Assembly (NCBI RefSeq): GCF_014203855.1
Contig: NZ_JACHJV010000001.1
Location: 6,820,001 to 6,884,000, forward strand
From: Kitasatospora kifunensis
GTDB lineage: Bacteria > Actinomycetota > Actinomycetes > Streptomycetales > Streptomycetaceae
Direction of reading: 5' to 3'
DNA: 64,000 bases
Positions 54,398-63,114 of this stretch are shown in pieces. How positions within the stretch are numbered: position 1 is the stretch's first letter; every line of letters starts with the position of its first letter. The notes under the pieces were generated by a model, which saw nothing but the letters and a program-made list of their open reading frames with translations, made no database searches and was not told the DNA's origin. A program made the translations under genes and the position numbers.

Positions 54398-55518
54398 CCA
54401 GCTACGACGACAGCCGGCTCGGCCGGGCGCGGGTCAGCGACAACCCCGAACTGATCGCCTACTACGACGAGTTGGCCAAGGTCGAGGCCGGCGCCCTGTG
54501 GACGGTCGCCAACGAGATCGAGCCCTGGTACCCGCAGCCCAAGTCCGTGCCGGTGCTCTGGCGCTACCAGGAGCTGCGCCCGCTGGTCCACCGGGCGCTA
54601 CCGCTGGTCAAGGCCGACGACGCCGGGCGGCGCGTCGTCATGCTGGTCAACCCCGGCCGCCGGGAGCTCAGCGCCGCCGTCGGCCTGCTCTACACCGGCC
54701 TGCAGATCATGGGCCCCGGCGAGGCCATGACCGCTCACCGCCACCAGGCCGCCGCGCTGCGCTTCGTCCACGAGGGCCACGGCGCCTGGACCATCGTGGA
54801 CGGCCAGAAGCTGCGGGTCGGCCCCCGCGACTTCGCCGTCACCCCGAACGGCAGCTGGCACGAGCACGGCAACGAGTCCGAGCAGGCGCCCGTCGTCTGG
54901 CAGGACGGCCTGGACATCCCGCTGGTCAACGCCCTGGACGCGGGCTTCTACGAGGTCCACCCGGAGCTGTACCAACAGCCCGGAAAGGTCGTCAACTCCT
55001 CCGTCCTCAGCTACGGCGGCAACCTGCTGCCGTACGGCATGGAGAAGTGGACCCGGCCGTACTCCCCGGTCTTCGGCTACCCCTGGGAGCCGAGCTACCA
55101 GGCCCTGCTCGACCTCGCGAAGGCCCACGAGGGCTCGCCGTACGACGGTGTCATCATGGCCTACGCCAACCCGCTCACCGGCGGCCCGGTCATGCCCACC
55201 ATGGGCGCCCACCTCCAACTGCTGCGCCCGGGCCAGGCCACCACGGCCCACCGCCACACCGGCTCGGTGGTCTACACCGCGGCCAAGGGCCGGGGCTACT
55301 CGGTGATCGCCGGGCGCCGCTTCGACTGGCAGCAGGGCGACATCTTCTGCGTCCCCTCCTGGGCCTGGCACGAGCACGCGAACCTGGACGACGCCGAGGA
55401 CGCCTGCCTGTTCTCCTTCCACGACTTCCCGGTCATGCACTCCCTGGGCCTCTACCGGGAAGAGGCCTACACCGCCGACGGCGGCCACCAACCGCTCGTC
55501 CAGGACAGCGAACGCTAA
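54394..55518 (+). CDS. Gentisate 1,2-dioxygenase-like bicupin
   Basis: Predicted iron(II) ring-cleavage dioxygenase turning gentisate into maleylpyruvate. The 374-residue protein has two cupin domains: AHRHQAAALRFVHEGHG with GSWHEHGN (about 109-155) and AHRHTGSVVYTAAKGRG with WAWHEHANL (about 283-330). This two-cupin arrangement and length match gentisate dioxygenases and 1-hydroxy-2-naphthoate dioxygenases. The first cupin holds AHRHxAAALRF, as in gentisate enzymes. GTG 54394 overlaps the nitrilase stop by 4 bp with GGGAGGA upstream. Confidence 0.87.
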   Translation: MTSYDDSRLGRARVSDNPELIAYYDELAKVEAGALWTVANEIEPWYPQPKSVPVLWRYQELRPLVHRALPLVKADDAGRRVVMLVNPGRRELSAAVGLLYTGLQIMGPGEAMTAHRHQAAALRFVHEGHGAWTIVDGQKLRVGPRDFAVTPNGSWHEHGNESEQAPVVWQDGLDIPLVNALDAGFYEVHPELYQQPGKVVNSSVLSYGGNLLPYGMEKWTRPYSPVFGYPWEPSYQALLDLAKAHEGSPYDGVIMAYANPLTGGPVMPTMGAHLQLLRPGQATTAHRHTGSVVYTAAKGRGYSVIAGRRFDWQQGDIFCVPSWAWHEHANLDDAEDACLFSFHDFPVMHSLGLYREEAYTADGGHQPLVQDSER

Positions 55519-55545
55519 CCACCGCCTTTCTGCAAGGAGCCATCG

Positions 55546-56481
55546 ATGCGCCTGGTCACCTACTCACCCAATGACCCGAGCGACCCGAACGCCGCCGGCG
55601 ACACCGCCGCCCACCTGGGCGCCCAGCTGGGCGAGCGGGTGATCGACCTCGCGGCCCTGGCCGCGGCCGCCGGCACCGAACTACCCGGTGACCTGCTCTC
55701 CTTCATCCAGGCGGGGCAGCCGGCCCTGGACACCGCGCGAGCCCTGCTCGCCGAGGACGCCGCCGCCGGCTGGCCGCCCGCCGCCGTGCACGCGCTCGGC
55801 GACCTGCGCCTGCGAGCCCCGCTGCGCCCCGGCAAGATCATCGGTGTCGGCCTGAACTACGTCGAGCACGTCGAGGAGTCCAGCCGCACCCTGGACACCG
55901 ACCGCGAACTGCCCGACCGGCCCGTGCTGTTCTCCAAGCCCGCCACCGCCGTCACCGGTCCTGGCCACCCGATCCTGCACAACGCCGACCTGACCAAGCA
56001 GCTCGACTGGGAGTGCGAACTGGCCGTCGTCATCGGCCGCAAGGCCTTCCGGGTGACCGAACAGGACGCCTGGGACCACGTCTTCGGCTACAGCATCATC
56101 AACGACATCAGCGCCCGCGACCAGCGCCGCTCCGGCCAGTGGTTCTTCTCCAAGGGCCAGGACTCCTACGCCCCCTTCGGCCCCGCCGTGTTGACCGCCG
56201 ACGAGATCGCCGACCCGCACGACCTGGAGCTCGGTCTCAAGGTCAACGGCGAGACCAAGCAGCACTCCAACACCCGCCACATGCTGTTCCGGATCCCGCG
56301 GCTGATCGCCGACATCTCCTCCGGGGTCACCCTGGAACCCGGCGACGTCATCGCCACCGGCTCGCCCTCCGGCGTCGGCGCCGGCCTGGTGCCCCCGCAG
56401 TTCCTGCAACCGGGCGACCTGGTGGAGGCCACCATCCAGCACCTCGGCACCCTCGCCAACCCGGTCCAGGACGCCCGCTGA
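55546..56481 (+). CDS. FAH-family hydrolase (maleylpyruvate/fumarylpyruvate hydrolase)
   Basis: Hydrolyses the ring-cleavage product to pyruvate plus a C4 diacid. The 311-residue protein has an N-terminal cap and a fumarylacetoacetate hydrolase domain (from about 95): GKIIGVGLNYVEHV, the acidic metal ligands around DWECELAVVIG, YSIINDISARDQR and GDVIATGSPSGVG. ATG 55546 follows AAGGAG. No glutathione- or mycothiol-dependent maleylpyruvate isomerase is present, while a maleate isomerase gene follows, so direct hydrolysis of maleylpyruvate to maleate is inferred. Confidence 0.85.
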   Translation: MRLVTYSPNDPSDPNAAGDTAAHLGAQLGERVIDLAALAAAAGTELPGDLLSFIQAGQPALDTARALLAEDAAAGWPPAAVHALGDLRLRAPLRPGKIIGVGLNYVEHVEESSRTLDTDRELPDRPVLFSKPATAVTGPGHPILHNADLTKQLDWECELAVVIGRKAFRVTEQDAWDHVFGYSIINDISARDQRRSGQWFFSKGQDSYAPFGPAVLTADEIADPHDLELGLKVNGETKQHSNTRHMLFRIPRLIADISSGVTLEPGDVIATGSPSGVGAGLVPPQFLQPGDLVEATIQHLGTLANPVQDAR

Positions 56482-56524
56482 CCGCGCCCCCGACTGACCG
56501 CGCCCCCGACAAGGAGCCCCGCCC

Positions 56525-57340
56525 GTGACACCGCCCGTGCCCCCGCCCATGACCCCGCCTGTGCCCACGGCCGCCACCCCGCGCACCTTCCGGATCGGCC
56601 AGATCGTGCCGAGCTCGAACGTCACCATGGAGACCGAGGTCCCCGCCATCCTGCGCGCCCGCGAGAGCATCGCGCCCGAACGCTTCACCTTCCACTCCAG
56701 CCGGATGCGGATGACCCACGTCACCCCCGAGCAGCTCAAGGCGATGGACGCCGACTCCGACCGCTGCGCCGTCGAACTCTCCGACGCGGCCGTCGACGTC
56801 CTCGGCTACGCCTGCCTGGTGGCCATCATGAGCATGGGCACCGGCTACCACCGGGTGTCCGAGGAGCGCCTGCACACCCGAACCGTCGAGAACGGTTCAC
56901 CCGCCCCGGTCGTCACCAGCGCCGGCGCCCTGGTCAACGGGCTGCACACGATGGGCGCCAGGAAGATCGCCCTGGTCGCGCCGTACCTGCGCCCGCTCAC
57001 CCGGACCGTGGTCGACTACCTCACCCACGAAGGCATCGAGGTCCTGGACTACGCGGCCCTGGAGATCCCGGGCAACCTCGACGTCGCCGCCCACGACCCG
57101 GCCAAGCTGCCGGCCATCGCGCACGGGCTCGACTACGGGCAGGCCGATGCCGTCGTCCTCTCCGCCTGCGTGCAACTGCCCTCGCTGGCCGCCATCGAGG
57201 AGGCCGAACAGCGGCTCGGCAAGCCCGTGGTCTCCGCGTCCATCTGCACCGCCCACCAACTGCTGCGCGCCCTGGGCCTGCCGGCCGTCGCCCCCGGCGC
57301 CGGCCACCTGCTCTCCGGCGCCTACGCCGAGAGCCCGTGA
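56525..57340 (+). CDS. Maleate cis-trans isomerase
   Basis: Converts maleate to fumarate, sending the C4 product into the citric acid cycle. The 271-residue protein is in the Asp/Glu racemase superfamily and opens with the maleate isomerase stretch GQIVPSSNVTMETEVP. Cys97 (GYACLVA) and Cys215 (LSACVQLPS) are spaced 118 residues apart, the spacing of the two catalytic cysteines in the Nocardia farcinica enzyme. About 20 Pro-rich residues precede the fold; GTG 56525 is kept because AAGGAG lies 8 nt upstream. It is 43 bp after the hydrolase gene. Confidence 0.86.
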   Translation: MTPPVPPPMTPPVPTAATPRTFRIGQIVPSSNVTMETEVPAILRARESIAPERFTFHSSRMRMTHVTPEQLKAMDADSDRCAVELSDAAVDVLGYACLVAIMSMGTGYHRVSEERLHTRTVENGSPAPVVTSAGALVNGLHTMGARKIALVAPYLRPLTRTVVDYLTHEGIEVLDYAALEIPGNLDVAAHDPAKLPAIAHGLDYGQADAVVLSACVQLPSLAAIEEAEQRLGKPVVSASICTAHQLLRALGLPAVAPGAGHLLSGAYAESP

Positions 57341-57434
57341 AGCCCCGAGAACCCCGGCAGCCCCGGAAGCCCCAGGAGCCGCGGCAGCCCGGATCGGTAT
57401 GATCACCTCGGGTGTCCCAGCGAGGAAGGCGACC

Positions 57435-58271
57435 ATGTCGGAGACCGCGACCCGGCCCAGCTCCCTGATCAACACGATCTACGGTGAGTTCGTCCGCCGG
57501 CTCGGAGGCTGGATCTCCATCGCCGACCTGATCGCGCTGATGGCCGAGTTGGACGTGGACGGCCCAGCGGTGCGCTCGGCGATCTCCCGGCTGAAGAAGG
57601 CCGGCACGCTCCTCCAGGAGCGCCGCGGAGGCACCGGATACCGCCTCAGCCCGCAGATGGGGCCGGTGTTCGACGAGGGCGACCGCCGGATCTTCCACAG
57701 CCTCGAACCCGCCGCCCTTGAGGACGGCTGGGTCGTCGCGGTCTTCTCCGTCCCCGAGTCCGAGCGCGCCCACCGCCACCAGCTCCGCTCACGGCTCACC
57801 TGGCTCGGCTTCGGCAACGCCGCGCCGGGCGTCTGGCTCGCCCCCGCCCGCCTCCTGCCGGACGCTCGACGACTGCTGGAGCGCCTCGAACTGAGCGCCT
57901 ACGTCCACCTGTTCACCTCCGACTACGCCGGCTTCGCGGAACTGCGCGAGGCGGTGAGCTCCTGGTGGGACTTCCCGGCCATCGAATCCCAGTACGCCGA
58001 ATTCACCGACACCTACCGGCCGGTGGCCGAGGAACTCGCCCGCGGTCCGCGCCCCGACGACGTCGAGGCCTTTCGCGACTACGTCCCCATGCTCACCGAG
58101 TGGCGCCGACTTCCCTACCTGGACCCGGGCCTGCCCACCGAGCTGCTACCGGCCGACTGGAACGCGGTGCAGGCCCGGCGCGTCTTCGGCGAACTCCACG
58201 ACCTGCTCGCGGAGTCGAGCCTGCGTCACGTCATCAAGGTGACCGGCCTGGAGCAGCATCCGTCACAGTGA
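57435..58271 (+). CDS. paaX: PaaX-family transcriptional regulator
   Basis: Likely repressor of this operon; PaaX proteins typically respond to aryl-CoA thioesters, and an aryl-CoA is the pathway intermediate here. The 278-residue protein has an N-terminal winged helix (VDGPAVRSAISRLKKAGTLLQERR, then a GTGYRLS wing) and the PaaX core and C-terminal domains (WVVAVFSVPESERAHRHQLRSRLTWLGFG; LPTELLPADW). ATG 57435 has a GAGGAAGG site. The 94-bp gap after the isomerase gene includes a possible -10 TATGAT (about 57397-57402), so it may also have its own promoter. Confidence 0.88.
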   Translation: MSETATRPSSLINTIYGEFVRRLGGWISIADLIALMAELDVDGPAVRSAISRLKKAGTLLQERRGGTGYRLSPQMGPVFDEGDRRIFHSLEPAALEDGWVVAVFSVPESERAHRHQLRSRLTWLGFGNAAPGVWLAPARLLPDARRLLERLELSAYVHLFTSDYAGFAELREAVSSWWDFPAIESQYAEFTDTYRPVAEELARGPRPDDVEAFRDYVPMLTEWRRLPYLDPGLPTELLPADWNAVQARRVFGELHDLLAESSLRHVIKVTGLEQHPSQ

Positions 58272-58277
58272 ACCGCC

Positions 58278-58301
58278 CGCCCCGGCCAGCGGGCCGGGGC
58301 G
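58278..58301. terminator. Hairpin between convergent paaX and collagen-like gene
   Basis: Ten-bp GC arms (58278-58287 and 58292-58301) with a 4-nt loop, six bases after the paaX stop and 26 bases from the stop of the leftward gene. It could serve both directions. No T-run is seen. Confidence 0.6.
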
Positions 58302-58326
58302 GCGGGTCGGTGTGCGGGGGTTCGGC

Positions 58327-59355
58327 TCAGGACAGATGGCGGACGAACGCCTCCCAGGCCATCTTGATCGACCGCACCGCCTGCGAGGCGGTGGGCTGGT
58401 AGGGCTGCGAGTTGCCCGCCGGTGGCGCGGCGCCGCGCTTGGGCGACATCGGTTGGTTGGTGACCAGCGTCCACGCGTTCGGGCAGGTCACCGCGGTCAA
58501 CCCGGTCGCGAAGTTGCACGTGGTCTGGTAGAGCGTCCCGTTGGTGGTGAGGGCCTCCACCAGGAGGGTGTTGCCCTGGTCCGCCAGTGCGACGCCGCAG
58601 GCGGGACTGGTCCCGGGCAGGGCCGGGGGGCTGACGAAGGTGGCGGTGCCCGGGGGCATCGGGTTGACCCTCTGGCTGCCGACGTCGATGTGGCCGGGGC
58701 TGCCCGTGACCACACCGGTGTAGAGGTGGTCGCCGTGGACGACACTGTCCAGGGCCATGCAGGGGCCGGTGGCACCCGTCGCGCCGGTGGGTCCGGTGTT
58801 CCCCTGGGGGCCAGTCGGTCCGGTGGGTCCGATGTTCCCCTGGGGGCCAGTCGGTCCGGTGGGTCCGATGTTCCCCTGAGGGCCGGTGGGGCCGGTCGGT
58901 CCGGTGTTCCCCTGGAGGCCGGTCGGTCCCGTCGGGCCCGTCGCGCCGGTCGACCCCTGCGGTCCGGTCGGTCCGGTGGGCCCGGTCGGACCCGGGCACC
59001 CCTCCTCACCGTGCCCGTGGTCCCCGCCGCCGCCTCCGTCGCCACCGTTCGCCGCGGTGCCGCCGTCCGTACCGTCCCCGTCACCGCCGCCCTCGCGCAG
59101 CGCCGTCCGCTCGGGCCGGTGCGCCGGCGTGCCGTCGTTGGACCGGATCGCCGACTCGTGGCTGTGCGTGGCGCGCAGCGTCGCGTGCTCCTTCGGCGGG
59201 CAGTGCCCCGGCTCGTGGCCCCGTGAGGGGCCGCCCGCGAAGGCAGTGCCGCCGGTCGCCACGATGGCCGTGATGAGCAGCGCCGCGCCCCCGGCGAGCT
59301 GTTTACGGCGGTTGGCCACTGCCGGACGTGGTTCCTGCGGTTGTGGTACGGACAC
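58327..59355 (-). CDS. Secreted collagen-like protein
   Basis: The 342-residue protein has a signal peptide (RRK, hydrophobic core 20-37, AFA cleavage site near 40), a charged His/Gly-rich stretch (41-118), 25 uninterrupted Gly-X-Y triplets (122-196, mostly GPT, GPQ, GNI), and a C-terminal domain of about 145 residues with several Cys. Cys120 and Cys199 bracket the collagen part directly, which could staple a trimer. Pro sits mainly in position X and Thr in position Y. The GTG start at 59355 follows AGGAGG. Bacterial proteins of this type form surface triple helices; the C-terminal domain is not recognised. Confidence 0.85.
   Translation of the reverse strand: MSVPQPQEPRPAVANRRKQLAGGAALLITAIVATGGTAFAGGPSRGHEPGHCPPKEHATLRATHSHESAIRSNDGTPAHRPERTALREGGGDGDGTDGGTAANGGDGGGGGDHGHGEEGCPGPTGPTGPTGPQGSTGATGPTGPTGLQGNTGPTGPTGPQGNIGPTGPTGPQGNIGPTGPTGPQGNTGPTGATGATGPCMALDSVVHGDHLYTGVVTGSPGHIDVGSQRVNPMPPGTATFVSPPALPGTSPACGVALADQGNTLLVEALTTNGTLYQTTCNFATGLTAVTCPNAWTLVTNQPMSPKRGAAPPAGNSQPYQPTASQAVRSIKMAWEAFVRHLS
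58768..58992 (-). repeat. Collagen Gly-X-Y coding repeats, 36-bp periodicity
   Basis: The triplet region is built largely from near-identical 36-bp units (12 residues of GPTGPTGPQGNI type) in the leftward gene. Such arrays vary in copy number by slippage. Confidence 0.85.
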
Positions 59356-59587
59356 CCCAGACCTCCTCGGTCGTCAGGATCGCGCGGGTCGGTATGGCCC
59401 GCGTGTTCTGTCGGATGATCGACACGGCAACCCGTACCCATGTGCGACGGCGCCGCAAAGTCACCGGGGTAGCCCACAGTGGCCACACGTTCGGCCCGAC
59501 TCGACCCGACCCGCCCCGAACGCAGGCGCGGCGCCGTGCTGTGTGGCAACCGCGATCGGTGGCACCGCAGACCTACCATCTGCAGGT

Positions 59588-60703
59588 GTGGCGCAACGCG
59601 AGGACTCCCACCCCGGCCAGGCCGGTGGCGGATCGAGACCCACCATCTGTCTCTGCATGATCGTCAAGGACGAGGCGAAGGTCATCGAGCGCTGCCTCGC
59701 GTCCGTGCGCGATCTGGTGGACACCTGGGTCATCTCCGACACCGGATCGACCGATGGCACACAGGAGTTGATCCACCGTGCGCTCGCGGGCGTGCCCGGC
59801 GAGCTGCACCAGGAGCCCTGGGTGGACTTCGGGCACAACCGCACCCGGAACATCCGGCGGGCTCGCGGCAAGGCCGACTACCTGCTGCTCATCGACGCCG
59901 ACATGGTGGTGCGTCAGGAGGGAGACCTGCCGGCCCTGACCGCCGACTCCTACCTGCTGCGGCACGCCGCCGACCTGGAGTACCGCATCAAGCGGCTGGT
60001 CAGGGGCTCGGTGGACTGGCGCTACGAGGGCGCCACCCACGAGTATCTGACGTCCGATCAGCAGGACGTCGCGGCCGATCTCGACGCGCTGGTCATCGAG
60101 CACTTCGCCGACGGCGGCTCGCGGGCCGACAAGTTCGAGCGGGACGCGCGGCTGCTGCGGGCGGATCTCGATCGCGATCCGACCAACTCCCGGGCCGTCT
60201 TCTACCTGGCGCAGACCATGCGCGACCTCGGCAACACCAAGGAGGCCATCGAGCTGTACCAGCGCCGGGTGCGGCTGGGTGGCTGGGCGGAGGAGGTCTA
60301 CTACGCGCTGCTCCAGGTCGGCGTGCTGACCGCCGAGCTGGGCGACTGGCCGGCCGCGATGGACGCCCTGCTGCAGGCCTGGGAGAGCCGGCCGCAGCGC
60401 CTCGAAGCCTGCTACGAACTCTCCTCCAGGCTGAGGAAGTTGGGCCGCTACCAGGCCGCGCACGCGTTCGCCCGGGCCGGGCTCGACCGTGACGTGCCGG
60501 GCGACTGGCTGTTCACCCAGCCCTGGGTGTACCGCTGGGGCCTGCTCTTCGAGTACTCCATCACCAGCTACTGGGTCGGTGACCCGCAGGCCTCGCTGGC
60601 GGCCTGCGACCGCCTGCTCGCCCTCGCCGACCTGCCCGCCGTCTACCGCGAACAGACGCTGGCCAACCGTGAGTTCGCCGCGCGCCTGGTGCCGACCAGC
60701 TGA
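59588..60703 (+). CDS. Family 2-like glycosyltransferase with TPR-like C-terminal part
   Basis: The 371-residue protein starts with a GT-A fold: TICLCMIVKDEAKVIERCLASV, VISDTGSTDGTQELI and the DxD-type LLLIDADMVV. From about residue 205 it continues as helical tetratricopeptide-like repeats (SRAVFYLAQTMRDLGNTKEAIELYQRRV; AMDALLQAWESRPQRLEACYELSSRLRKLGRYQAA). GTG 59588 is chosen because the fold starts just after it and a TACCAT box lies about 8 nt upstream, a leaderless layout. No membrane segment or signal peptide. Donor and acceptor sugars are unknown. Confidence 0.78.
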   Translation: MAQREDSHPGQAGGGSRPTICLCMIVKDEAKVIERCLASVRDLVDTWVISDTGSTDGTQELIHRALAGVPGELHQEPWVDFGHNRTRNIRRARGKADYLLLIDADMVVRQEGDLPALTADSYLLRHAADLEYRIKRLVRGSVDWRYEGATHEYLTSDQQDVAADLDALVIEHFADGGSRADKFERDARLLRADLDRDPTNSRAVFYLAQTMRDLGNTKEAIELYQRRVRLGGWAEEVYYALLQVGVLTAELGDWPAAMDALLQAWESRPQRLEACYELSSRLRKLGRYQAAHAFARAGLDRDVPGDWLFTQPWVYRWGLLFEYSITSYWVGDPQASLAACDRLLALADLPAVYREQTLANREFAARLVPTS

Positions 60704-60735
60704 TCCCCGTGTCGGGCTCGTGATGTGACGATCAG

Positions 60736-62241
60736 TCAGGAGTGGCTCTGATCGGGCTTGGTGAGCAGGACGAAGCCGTCCTGCGCGGCCACGGTGAGAT
60801 AGCCGTGCTCGACGTCCCAGGCCAGAGCGTTCCGCTCCTGCTCGATCGTCAGGGGCCAGCGCTTGTTCCACGGCGTCCAGGTGTCCACGATGATCCACGA
60901 GGGGTTGGGGCGGCTCTGCGGCCAGCCGTAGAGGCTGACGCTGGTGCGGTTGGTGAGCTGGGGCACCAGCAGGGTGGAGGCCTGGACCGTGGCGTTGTCG
61001 GGGATGCGGTCCAGCAGCCGATGCGCGACGGCGACGCGCGGATCCGTGCGCCAGGTGGCCGGCTGGACCAGTTGCCACAGCGGGTACTGCGGCAGCAGGA
61101 GCAGGCTGATCGCGACGGAGCCCGCGAGGTAGCGCCGCAGGCCGCGGGCGGTCGAGCCGCGGATGACCAGTGCGTCGACGAAGGCCGCGAAGACGATCGG
61201 CATGAGAACCAGCGAGTAGTGGTAGCCGGTGCCCCAGTGGACGGTGTTGTTGGAGGCGAAGCGCCACAGCAGCGTCGGCAGGGCGATCCACAGCAGCGGG
61301 GAGCGCAGCGCCAGGAACAGCGTCGGGGCCAGCACGAGCAGCAGCGTCGACACCTTGACCTCGGGGGTGATCAGACCCACCGTGCTCCGGTACAGCAGCT
61401 CCGCCAGGCCGCCGCCCTTGCCGCCGCCACTGCCGCCGCCTGGGGCGTCGAGGAAGGACCAATAGGCAAAGGAACCGGCCGGGTTGAAGGCCGGCAGTGC
61501 CACCAGGATCGCCAGCAACGACCCGGCCAGACCGGCCACGGCGGTGATGATCCCGAGTCTGCGCTCGCCGCGACCGGCGATGACCAGGCCGATGGCGGCC
61601 AACGTGAGACCGAGGTCCTCCTTCACCAGGAGCAGCGGCAGCGCCCAGCACGCCGCGACCCGCAGTCGACCGCTCCCGAGGGCGGCCAGTGAGCAGGAGA
61701 GCAGTGGAACGGCGAAGGCCACTTCATGAAAGTCGAATCCGACCGCACTCGCGATGCCCCAGGAGAGGCCGTAGCAGACCCCGATGACCGCTGCCGCCTG
61801 CGTTCCCAACTCCCGGCGGGCCCAAGCGGTCAAGGGCAACACGCTGACGGCGATCAGCGCCGCCTGCGCCACGAGCAGGGTCCCGGGTGTCGGGCAGAGT
61901 CGGTAGAAAGGCGCCAACAGCGCGAGCACGGGGGAGAAGTGGTCCCCCAGTACCGGGAAGTCCGGTGCCTTCAGTTCGGAGACCGGCAGTCGGCCTTCCG
62001 CGTAGGAGCGGACGACCTGTTCGAAGATTCCCAGGTCGTAACTGTTGGAGAGGATCCGCTGGTGGATCCTGAGCGACAGGGCCGTGTAGGTGAGGAAGAG
62101 TGCCCCCGCCAGGGTCCACATCCACCAGGTGAGGTGGCGGTGACCCGCACCGACAGGCTCCGCGTCCACCCGGTTCGCGAGATCCGATTGCCGCGGCGGG
62201 TGCGTAGGGTGCGTAGCGCTGTCGGTGGGGGCTGCCCGCAT
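60736..62241 (-). CDS. DUF2079-type polytopic membrane protein
   Basis: The 501-residue protein has a cytoplasmic, His/Pro-rich N-terminus of about 38 residues and then 10 or more hydrophobic segments (LTWWMWTLAGALFLTYTALS onward). SYDLGIFEQVVRSYAEGR, GDHFSPVLALLAPFY and GFDFHEVAFAVPLL match DUF2079 proteins, which resemble GT-C glycosyltransferases. A soluble region of about 100 residues ends the protein. ATG 62241 follows GGAAGG. It converges on the preceding glycosyltransferase gene with 32 bp between stops. Function is unknown; a lipid-linked sugar transferase is one possibility. Confidence 0.78.
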   Translation of the reverse strand: MRAAPTDSATHPTHPPRQSDLANRVDAEPVGAGHRHLTWWMWTLAGALFLTYTALSLRIHQRILSNSYDLGIFEQVVRSYAEGRLPVSELKAPDFPVLGDHFSPVLALLAPFYRLCPTPGTLLVAQAALIAVSVLPLTAWARRELGTQAAAVIGVCYGLSWGIASAVGFDFHEVAFAVPLLSCSLAALGSGRLRVAACWALPLLLVKEDLGLTLAAIGLVIAGRGERRLGIITAVAGLAGSLLAILVALPAFNPAGSFAYWSFLDAPGGGSGGGKGGGLAELLYRSTVGLITPEVKVSTLLLVLAPTLFLALRSPLLWIALPTLLWRFASNNTVHWGTGYHYSLVLMPIVFAAFVDALVIRGSTARGLRRYLAGSVAISLLLLPQYPLWQLVQPATWRTDPRVAVAHRLLDRIPDNATVQASTLLVPQLTNRTSVSLYGWPQSRPNPSWIIVDTWTPWNKRWPLTIEQERNALAWDVEHGYLTVAAQDGFVLLTKPDQSHS

Positions 62242-62365
62242 GACTACACCTTCCGGAAGCTGACGCCGATGCCATCAAGATGCCAGCAAAATTCCGGACT
62301 TGACTTCGCGTCATTTCCCGTTGGCGCAGAATCATCCGATTGGCTCTGCGCCGGTGTTGATCGTT

Positions 62366-62426
62366 GGTGTCAGCCGTTGGCGTCGGCCCTCGGTGTCAGC
62401 CGTTGGCGCCGGTCGCCGGTGTCAGC
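62366..62426. repeat. 26-bp tandem repeat at the end of the cold-shock gene
   Basis: GGTGTCAGCCGTTGGCG recurs at 62366 and 62392, and its first nine bases (GGTGTCAGC) recur at 62418. The array lies just 3' of, and slightly overlaps, the stop region of the leftward cold-shock gene. No other feature is seen in 62242-62421. Confidence 0.7.
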
Positions 62427-62877
62427 TCTCGGCCCAGCCGTGCTTCTTGCCGAACTGCAGCATCCCGCGGCGGACCTGCAGGATCTGCTCACCGGTCAGT
62501 GACGGCGCCGCGGTCAGCAGGGCCTCGGTCACCTCGTGGAGAAACTCGTCCGCGGCGAGCACGTCGCACAGGGAGTCGTCGCCCTCCGCCTTCGGGGCGA
62601 GCGAATTCGGGGCCAGGGCATGCGAGCGGGTCAGCGGCAGGGGCGGCGGCGGGGCCACCGGGTTGCCGTCAGGCCCGAGCGGAAGTCGAACGGCGGAGGC
62701 CTTCAGCCCCCGGTCGCCATCCTCGATCTCGAACTCCACCGCCAGGCCCGAGCGCACATAGGACTCGGGAATCAGCATGTCGTTCACGTGCAGGAAGACG
62801 TCCTCCCCGCCACCATCCGGAGCGATGAACCCATAGCCCCGCGCACTGTCGAACCGCACCACACGACCGGCAACCAC
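62422..62877 (-). CDS. Cold-shock-domain protein with C-terminal extension
   Basis: The 151-residue protein opens with a cold-shock domain of about 67 residues (VVAGRVVRFDSARGYGFIAPDGG, DVFLHVNDM: RNP1 and RNP2), then a Pro-rich linker and a helical C-terminal part (LAADEFLHEVTEALLTAAPSLTGEQILQVRRGMLQFGKKHGWAES). GTG 62877 is chosen because the domain starts right there and a GGGGG site lies a few bases upstream; the frame runs further 5' without a site. It probably binds single-stranded RNA or DNA. Longer cold-shock proteins of this form are common in Streptomyces. Confidence 0.8.
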   Translation of the reverse strand: MVAGRVVRFDSARGYGFIAPDGGGEDVFLHVNDMLIPESYVRSGLAVEFEIEDGDRGLKASAVRLPLGPDGNPVAPPPPLPLTRSHALAPNSLAPKAEGDDSLCDVLAADEFLHEVTEALLTAAPSLTGEQILQVRRGMLQFGKKHGWAES

Positions 62878-63114
62878 GAATAACCCCCAAACACCATCGG
62901 GCCCCTTGCCCGAAGAACCTGGACCGAAGATTAGTACTACCCCGCCGCCCAAAGCGAGCATGGCTGTCGGGACTGTTCAACTGACGCACCGCGCCGGATC
63001 GGAGCAGCGGACCGTCTTGGCGGGTCAGCCGTTGGTCGATGGGCGGGTTTGCGGCCGCCCGAGCGGTGCCGGGCAGTACGATCGGCTCTCCGGCCGAAGG
63101 AATCGGGGGACGAT

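Noticed and set aside
58886..59587. A 5' extension of the glycosyltransferase gene, in frame
   Set aside because: It is antisense to the collagen repeats and reads as Gly/Pro/Val-rich repeats. No start signal is seen, and the fold begins after GTG 59588.
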